A stretch of 64,000 bases of DNA, from NCBI GenBank assembly GCA_013115135.1, contig JABANP010000015.1:1-64000 (forward strand), in the 5' to 3' direction. The DNA comes from Perkinsus olseni (taxonomy: Eukaryota > Perkinsozoa > Perkinsida > Perkinsidae). Shown here piece after piece: positions 56,627-64,000 of this stretch. Below the pieces are notes generated by a model. It was not told the origin of the DNA. It ran no database searches and worked only from the letters and a program-made list of their open reading frames with translations. The position numbers were made by a program, and so were the translations under genes. Position 1 is the stretch's first letter. Each line of letters starts with the position of its first letter.

Positions 56627-58518
56627 GCTTGCCCTTAGTGTGCTTGAAGTTGCCCCTATTGGGGTTACGACGGCCATAACCAGCTTCAACTCTTAGGAGC
56701 GCTGGAGGAATCCTGAGCCACAACAACACGATGGAGCTGTATAACCGAGAGGATCCCCGCCGCCAACCTACTCCCAATAAGGCGTTGCCTCTGGAGTTGG
56801 TACTCCTTGCACACCAACCCATCAAGGGGTCAGCCTGGTAGAGGGAGTCCGAGGCGAAGGGGTTGTGCAGCTGTCGCTCCTTCTCGAACCTGAGCATGGA
56901 TCATTGGTAGTGGGTATGCAGACGCCGAGGACCTACTGGTTGCACTTCCGTCGGTACTCCCTATCCCGACCGGACATGAGGAGCTCGTCCTCCGCCAGGA
57001 TCAGAGGGATTACTTTGCCGACCTCCACGGTTCTTCGGTATCGACCAACTGATTCAGGAAGGACGACAATGCTACACGGGGATGGGTCGCTTCTCGAATG
57101 CAGGTAGCCTACATCGAGCCCTTGTTCCTCTTGGCCGTCATCTTCTCCCATCTACGACTCCTCGTCACTGTCAACTCTCGTGTCTCAGAGTCAACATAGA
57201 CAGGCACTCGATATACTGTATCGTTACCACACTTACTGCAGAAGACCTGGAGACAGAAGAAGGTGTCCTTGCCAGAATGTTCCGTATGGCTAGGAATGAA
57301 ACCCGTTCAACTTTAAGTGATGAGCGAATGCAGGCCATCTCAGTGACAGAACCACCTTAGAAGTATCCCTAGTAACCTTATGGCATGCGGTACAGAGTAG
57401 AGCCCACAGCTTCACCGAGCGGATCATGAACCCACCGAAGGACAGCACCTAGCAGACCGACGACAATCCCCAGCAACGGCGGGTACGACCATGCGTACAT
57501 CAACCCCCATCTGCATCATAACGTTCTGAACACTGTAGTCAGCGGACATGATGGAGACCTCGGAGATGGTCTCCTCCTCGCCATCCTTGGTGGAGGACTC
57601 ATGGTTGTCCCGGGCGTACCTACCCAGCGGCATCATCACAGCAAGCCCTCATCATCAGTCGATCACTACTTTCTGAAGTTGCTGGCTGTGATCCATCCAC
57701 CATCATCCTCATCCTCATCGTCACCATTCTGTGCCACGTCAGCGGCAGGCGACTCTTCGACTTCTCTCGCCGCGGACTCTTCGGGAATAGTGCCTGAATA
57801 CGGAGGCACTCCCCTCATCCGTCCATAGCCCCCCTGGTACTCTCTGTGTTCTCCGGCTGCGCAGCGACGGCAGGCTCTTCCTCCTCCTCCTTCTGCTGCT
57901 GCTGGGGCCCCTTAGATTCCTCTGGGCGCCAGCTGAAGGCCTTACGCCCCTTGGCACCTAAAAGTGATGGTCCACAGAGGTACAAGATAGGGCCAGAGAA
58001 AAGGTCGTGGTGGAAACAAAGATCCGCCTAGGGCGCGTCTTATGTTCCACCAGCGAGCGAGATCTCGATTCATACTCCACCCTTGCTACTCCTCTATTAC
58101 CTTCCTCAAACCTGGCCATAGAGGGCGCCGTGCAGAGTGCCTTGTCACAACCGCTCTCGCCATACAGCATCACTGCCAGGGCCATAACCTCCATATCATT
58201 GACAGACAAGAACCCAAAGTCGCCTGTCTTCCTAGCGAACTCCTGAACAGTCCGCATCGACTCCGTGTCCGGGCTCCTGACCTTGAGCTGGGCCGGCAGG
58301 TTGGCCAAGTGCTGCCGGGCCTGTCTGTCCCGGATCTCCCCCAGTATCCGAGGAGTGGTGTAAAGCTCCTTGGCGAAGTTGTCAGCCCTCTGCAGCTTGA
58401 TGATGGCACCAGCATCCAGTACCAACCTCTTGGCACGGTGAGCGAAGTGGACCTCTTCCTTCGAAGGCTCAGCGGTCGGGGTGGCGACCTCTGGCGTGGG
58501 GTTGGAGGGTTCAGTCAT
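56627..58518 (-). CDS. NOB1: NOB1, PIN-domain endonuclease of 18S rRNA maturation
   Basis: Cuts the 3' end of 18S rRNA in late pre-40S particles. Exon 1 (58518 to about 58104) has the PIN domain: 'LVLDAGAIIKLQ', 'ELYTTPRILGEIRD', 'EFARKTGDFGFLSVNDMEVM' with the catalytic Asp/Glu set. After an acidic linker come 'GGWITASNF' and 'VSIMSADYSVQNVMMQMG'. The zinc ribbon is split by an intron into 'LCTACHKVT' and 'VFCSKCGND' (about 57390 and 57240), with all four Cys. Then come 'VIPLILAEDELLMSG', 'HNPFASDSLYQADPLMG' and the basic C-terminus 'YGRRNPNRGNFKHTKGKRK'. At least seven short GT-AG introns; order and length fit full-length NOB1. The start codon lies only about 125 bases from the last supported codon of the upstream gene. 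Confidence 0.93.
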
Positions 58519-58642
58519 GGTACAACTGATGTGGAATGATTACGCAACGTACCGAGTAGGCCAGAGATCCTCCTGTACTTGAAACGCAAAGGCTGGAAGG
58601 CAGGAAAGAACATCGGCAGGAGGGCTGCAACAAGCTCCATGA

Positions 58643-60690
58643 CTAGAATGCCTTGTGAGTCCCAAAGAGGGCATCCCAGAGGGTATCGAGATCCCTGAAT
58701 GGGACAGGAGCTCGGCGGCCTGCTAGGCACTGGCAGAACCACAGACGTACAAGAGACCAGCGTAGAAGAAGTAGGCTGCGTGGTGCTACTAGCTCTCCAC
58801 CGTACAGCAGCTCCCTACCTGTCCATGGCATAGCCTTCATCAACGGCAAGGGCACCATCGACGTCAGCCTTGTCGCCACCCTCACGACCGTCTCTACAAT
58901 CCAAGTGCATGCGGCCAAGGGTCCGACACAGGCTCCACGGCAACAACTATAACCTCAGGACTCGGGTATTTTCCCGGTCATAGTGCCTTCGAGCCTCCTT
59001 CAACACTCCTGCGTCGAGCAAGCCGCGGACGCGGCTCGGGTGATTCTCAGACACATCGGAGTCGATGAGTCTGTCGAACTCGTAGAGTAGATCTGTCGGA
59101 AGCCGTTGCCGGCCTAGTGAACCTGCAACTAGCCCCAACTACCTTTGCATGTCTCTATATCCACAAAACTCCTCTTCTCCTTGCGGCGAGATCTGCGGTA
59201 GGGCAGGTGCCATCGAAGCGGAGCGTCACGTGTACTACCGAGGGAGCTGCTGCAGGAAGGTGATGTAGGCTTGCCATGACCGTGCTCGCAGCCTTTCCAG
59301 CTCCTCCCCGTCTGCTGGATCGACACCTGCAGATCGACTACGAGGAGACTGGGGATTTGAGAGAGGGTGCATGCCGATGCTGCTGCATCATACTGGGAAT
59401 GGGAGACAGTAATTCCAACAGCCACACACAAGGCCTCTGTACGCAAGGCGCCTTACAAAATCCTACCATTCCACGATCACCACTAGGCCCAATACTCGTT
59501 CATCAACCCACTACAGGGAAATTGGGAGGCTCCGACACCAAGGGCCTCAGAGCAAGACAGTGTGCTTCACAGCAGCGTCTCCAGGTCACTGGATGTGAGA
59601 GAAAGGGAAAAGGTGGTACTACCCGCAGCTAGACGGCTCCCTATCATTTCCTCAAATTCTTGCACGAATCCCTCGTCAACCTGAGCGAGATGGTGCAGCA
59701 GAGCTCAGAGACAAGATTTCAGCTGAGCCCGAATCCGAAACCGTGGACGCGGTAGTGCCACCTCCGCATTCGTCTCAATGGCTTCTCGTCGATAGTTCTC
59801 CAAGCCTCGGCAGAGGACGCTGCTAGGTTGGGTCTCCAGTCTCAATCTTGACCTCAAGATACGCCAACCTTCCTGGATGCGTCGAGCTGCAAGCTCCTAT
59901 CCAAGAATGGCATTCAACCCCGCACTTCCACCCAACAATCACCCTCCTCCTGTCCCTAGCCATAAGCTTGGCTTCAGCTATTGAGAAACGGCCCCGCCAC
60001 CAGTCCTGAATCCTGCAGAGGCGAGCTCCAACGTGACCCAAGACCTGGCCTACTTCCTAGCAGCTTCCCACTCTATCCGTTCATGGTACGCCCATACCTA
60101 CGATGAGAGCAGACCGAAGAGAGCAGCTACTGGGTCGAAGCCGAGCAGGACCTGTCGGGCGCCAGAAGGCTCCTGCAGGAGCTTGGCCATCATGGCTAGT
60201 TCACGCCGCTTAGTGGCGAGGCGGTTACTCAGCTTGGCATGCTCCTTGACATACCTACAGTCGCTGTGTCCTATCCGAGTAGCTGATGATGGCGGTGACG
60301 TGAGAGCACCTTTCTTGGTCCTTGATTCTCCTCAACAACGCCTTCAGTCTCCTACGCCTCAGCCAGCTCCGTACACGCCTAATGAAATGGTGCTTTCCAA
60401 GTGGAAACTGAATCATACCCGTCTGACATGGTAAGTTATAGGAAACACAAGTGAGGCGTCTAGCAACCCTTATCCAGCCAAACAGACTAGCAACGACGGT
60501 GAGCAGCAGCCTTTGAGAAGCACTTAGAATGGCATATCTTCTATAGAGAGACTGGCGTACAGCCTGGCCGGATATCCGAGGTGCCCGGCCGGCAAGAGTA
60601 CTTCTGAATCCTCCTTGCCGCGGCTTTCGAGTCTTCCTCATCAATTGCTGCTCGGAGTCTGCTCTCAGGCGGCATATCCTTAGAACTCAT
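58643..60690 (-). CDS. Multi-IQ-motif protein, function unknown
   Basis: Likely starts 'MSSKDMPPESRLRAAIDEED' at 60690. Several IQ-like, basic, amphipathic calmodulin-binding candidates occur in order: 'KAAARRIQ', 'AVRQSLYRRY', 'FIRRVRSWLRRRRLKALLRR', 'LCRIQDWWRGRFSIAEAKLM' (60010) and 'AARRIQEGWRILRSRLRL' (59880). C-terminal exons read 'EELERLRARSWQAYITFLQQ' and 'DLLYEFDRLIDSDVSENHPS', ending 'RDLDTLWDALFGTHKAF' at 58643. Some exon joints are not fixed. Role unknown; calmodulin or centrin binding is inferred from the IQ motifs. Another short frame continues to 58515 and overlaps the NOB1 start as ATGA; I do not count it. Confidence 0.6.
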
Positions 60691-61250
60691 CGAGTGTTCA
60701 AGAGAACTTTGCTTAGCGCCGAGAGCAGGATGCTCCAGTTCAACTCGCGCGCTCTTGAAAGCCGGGATAATCCCACTGTTGAGGTCAAGATTGACGCGAA
60801 TATGGCATCGAATCTTGCAAACTTGCGCACTCTTGCAAAAACTCAACTCTCCTCTTCAATGATGGCGTTGGGGTGATGAATCGATCATAGTCCTTTATAT
60901 ACATCCTTAACCCTCCTCTCAGGCTCGTATAACAACCCTCTCATCTCCCTTGTGTGGCTGCTGTGGCTCGAGCGTCTTATCGTCCAATAAACCCCACGCA
61001 TGTGATAAAACTGCCGTAGCGTGCCATTTGCCGTTACCTGCTGCAGTGCTCTTCTTGAGTACTCTCCCGGTCGTTCCCATCACCAGCGCTTGGACGAGCC
61101 TCCTCCCGCCGAGCCAGCTGCGTGTTCAGTCACCTCCTTCGTAGGCCTTCTCCTGTCTGAGGCTAGGGGGAGCTCCATTGGGGGGTCGGGGTGTAACCAC
61201 AGTATAATTTGGCAGTAGAAGGCCCTTTACTTTCGGGTCTGCATGAATAG
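60691..61250. promoter_or_regulatory. Divergent promoter region between IQ gene and TPS
   Basis: 560 bases separating two head-to-head genes. It must contain both promoters; no specific motif is recognised and the open frames inside look fortuitous. Confidence 0.5.
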
Positions 61251-64000
61251 ATGAATCCCACAACAACAGCATCATCAGCAGCTGATAACCCCATAGTGGG
61301 GGAGGCACCGGAGAAGGCTCCCAGCCTTGACGACAGCGATGACCTCCAGTCGCCGGTCCCTGCCGGAGAGCGAGTGCTCTACACCAGGGTATTTTTTAGG
61401 TAGGCAACGACAACAAGGACGCCTACTGCCAATCGCCTGGATCGCTATTTCCCGTGTCTCAGGTGTGTAGTGCCGCAGGAGTATGCGTCTAAGTTGAAGG
61501 AAGGCAATGGCAAAGTAGGACTGTGGGCGTGGGTGAGTCGACAGTAACGGTGATGGCAACAGGTGGTCGTGGTGGGAGACTGCGCGTCGCTGGGCCACTG
61601 GGACCATCGGCAAGGGATTGAGCTATTCACCCAGGAGGATATGTTCCCGTGCTTTTACACGGTGGAGCCGGTGAAGTTCCAAACTAAGTAGTGGAGGCGT
61701 CTGGGCTTAGTGCTCCGTGAGGGGGTTTCCGCTGCCACTTCGCTGCTTGTTAGGGTCCGCGTGTCGTATCAATACGCCCTCGTGAGCCAGGATAGCAATC
61801 TATTCGCCTACATAGATAGCGATACACGGACTATGATACCAACAGGAGGCGAGATGACTGTGAGTTGGCCACTGGAGATTCGGCTGGAGGGAAGGGTTCT
61901 CTTGGCAGGTGGAGGATGACTTCGGGATGTACCGAAATGCTTTGCACCCTGAGGATGTCTCATCGTTATCGTTTGATGATCGCCCGAGCTCGGAGGCAGC
62001 CAGCCAGACCTCACAGACGCCAGAGACCACTGCGCATACGGTAGGTCGTGGGGGCGCTTATCGGTGCAACATACTCGCATCCCGCCACAGCTGTTCGAGC
62101 AAAGGATGGCGGCCATTCGGTCTCTGGACTCCTTCCCTCCCCTCGAGAGCAACAACGGCGTCATCATGGTCAGCTTTGAGCTGCCAGTGAAAGTTGAAAA
62201 AGTCCACGGTAAGTCTGCTCCTGCTGTTGGCGGTGGGCTGAGATATCTTCGATGATGTAGGTGAATGGCAAGCTAGGGTGTCAGAGTCTGGTAATGTGAT
62301 GCCGTCAATGTACCAACTGCGACATCAATACCCAGTGAGGGTCATGTTTGTTGGGTGGCCAGGAGTTCATGTTACCGACTACGGAGACCAGCGAGAGGTG
62401 AGGTCCTCCGTGCTGCTATTTTGCGGTTTTTCCATCAGAAGAGCTGGTCTGATCAGATCCGCGACTTGCTCTTGGATTATGACTGCATACCTGTTTTTCT
62501 TGCCGAGGATCTCTACAATAACTTCGTCAGCTTCTGTGACAGGTGAGGATCCCTCCTCCATCAGCTCCCGATCGATCCTATTCGCCTGGCAGGTTCCTGT
62601 GGCCAATATTTCACAGCGTCGTCATGTCTTTCGTGTACGATGACAATCCGCGCCCCTTTGACCTGCAGCAGTGGGCCGCATATCAGACTGTTAACCAGAA
62701 GTTCTCGGAGGTCGTGTGGGCATCCTGTCGCGAGGATCAGGATATGGTCTGGATTCATGATATATATCTACTTCTCATGCCGATGTACTAGTACCACATT
62801 CGCCCACATCCTCTTTCAGTTGATGGGTGCTCAGGCTCGTTGGAAGGAAGCTCCGGACTGCTAATGTTGGCTTATTCCTCCATACGCCCTTCCCGAGCTC
62901 GGACCTCTATAAGTGTCTGCCTGTGAGGGAAGAGCTTCTCAAAGGGATGCTCTGTGCGGATCTAGTAGGATTCCAGTTCTTTGAATATGAGAGGTAGGAA
63001 GGGTCACGGAGGTGCCCCCTTCGGAAGAGGAACGCTTTTTGTGGTAGGCACTTCCTTACGTGCTGCAAGAGGATACTAGGACTTGACTATCACTTTAAGA
63101 AGGGAGGATTTGTCTCAGTCGAGTAGGTCCCAGCACGGCATATGGGGTGTCATTGCCTTGTCCATCCAGCTACTTGGGAAGGGAGGTTGCTTTACGAGTT
63201 GGCCATGCCTGTATGCACTATGACTACAGTATGCAGAAGATGCAGGAGCCCGCGGTATGATGGTGGCAGGGGGCCAGTGTAGATCATAACTGTGAAGCTT
63301 TAGGTGGTGGAACGAGCTCAGGCCCTGCGAGACCACTACGGCGACAACGTCATCGTCTATGCATCTGTCGATCGGTGAGTGTTGTATGGACCGCTTCGCT
63401 CCGCTCTCTTTTTATCTCGGCCTCTGGGGTAGGTGTGATCGCCTGTCTGGCATCGGTTTGAAGTTCCGAGCATGGCGACTGTTCCTCGAACAGCATCCTA
63501 ACGTTGTGGGACGGGCCGTACTCCGCCAACATGCGTATGTGCCCAAGACTCACTCGGTCACACTCGCCTATAAACTGTAAGTGGTGGTTGCCAAGGAGGA
63601 GCTCTCTCGGAACTCTGGTCCTCAGGGCAAGCGAACTGACGCAGATCGCTGAAGCAATTAATGAACAGTTTGGATGCGAAGGTAGCTTCCGTCATTGTGA
63701 GACTTCCCGTAGTGCCACTACTTGCTGCTCTGTCATCAGTTATCCACTTTGAGTCTGGCCCTCTGAGCGCGGTTGATCGGATGGCATTATTGCGCGTTGC
63801 GGACGTCCTGCTGGACACCAGTGTGAAGTCTGGCCTTAACTTGGGTACGATCACCGCCCTTTGATGGCTGCCATGGAGTAGTGTGTTTCAGTCCCCTTCG
63901 AGTACTATGTAGCCCGAGCTGCCTTGCCACCGACTAGCCCCACTAATCTCAGAGGGGCGGTCATTTGCAGTGAATTCTCGGGCTGTTCTAGAGTACTCAT
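61251..64000 (+). CDS. CBM20 + trehalose-6-phosphate synthase, 3' end outside window
   Basis: Exon 1 begins 'MNPTTTASSAADNPIVGEA' at 61251. A CBM20-type starch-binding region follows ('VPQEYASKLKEG', 'VVVVGDCASLGHWD', 'VSYQYALVSQDSN'). The GT20 synthase domain starts near 62330: 'VGWPGVHVTDYGDQRE', 'DYDCIPVFLAEDLYNNF', 'FCDR|FLWPIFHSVV', 'VWIHDIYLLLMP', 'HTPFPSSDLYKCLP' with 'GMLCADLVGFQFFEYER', then 'RLSGIGLKFRAWRLFLEQHP', 'INEQFG' and 'ICSEFSG' at the window edge. These are the ordered sugar-nucleotide and glucose-6-phosphate binding blocks of TPS (UDP-glucose + glucose-6-P to trehalose-6-P). Many short introns. A C-terminal phosphatase domain may follow outside the window. Confidence 0.88.

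Noticed and set aside
1..64000. CRISPR arrays, rRNA genes or bacterial operons
   Set aside because: No evenly spaced repeats, no rRNA-like sequence, and the genes are intron-rich and eukaryotic.

Overview
This window looks like nuclear DNA of a protist. I infer a perkinsid alveolate (Perkinsus-like). The protein genes are intron-rich, with many GT-AG introns of about 45-110 nt. They include a trehalose-phosphate synthase with an N-terminal starch-binding domain, and there is a multi-copy family of small four-cysteine secreted proteins that I do not know from other groups. The assignment is an inference, not a search result.

LEFT PART (1-33.6 kb) is a dynamic repeat landscape. A 7.6-7.8 kb unit is tandemly repeated (1-7594, 7595-15417, partial 15418-17050). 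Each full unit carries a secreted-protein gene (+), a VTT/TVP38-type membrane protein gene (+) and a decayed non-LTR retrotransposon with RT and RNase H (-). An imperfect inverted duplication follows (left arm about 19.4-24.0 kb, right arm about 28.0-32.0 kb). Its spacer holds another inverted copy of the retrotransposon plus secreted-gene segment. One arm contains a 1.7 kb DNA transposon with an 8-bp target-site duplication; the other arm keeps the empty site. A second LINE fragment is nested in the spacer retrotransposon.

Comparing these paralogous copies shows the main discovery: at least 13 sites carry an insertion with one fixed architecture. An ancestral octamer S is expanded by 14 bp into (S minus its last base) + (reverse complement of S) + (S minus its first base). 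This matches what hairpin-forming excision of a transposon with 8-bp target-site duplications should leave if both opened hairpins anneal over the whole duplication.

MIDDLE (34.6-47.4 kb): a multi-exon PRP19 gene is followed by a loose array of diverged secreted-protein paralogues, some broken, and one three-exon secreted protein of another type.

RIGHT PART (48-64 kb): compact housekeeping genes, mostly on the minus strand: TBC1D23-like trafficking protein, a PUB-CAP protein, a WW-domain membrane protein, a Qa-SNARE (syntaxin), NOB1 and an IQ-motif protein. A divergently transcribed CBM20 + trehalose-6-phosphate synthase gene runs off the right edge. TBC1D23, syntaxin, the VTT proteins and possibly the WW membrane protein all point to endomembrane traffic; PRP19 and NOB1 are core RNA-processing genes.
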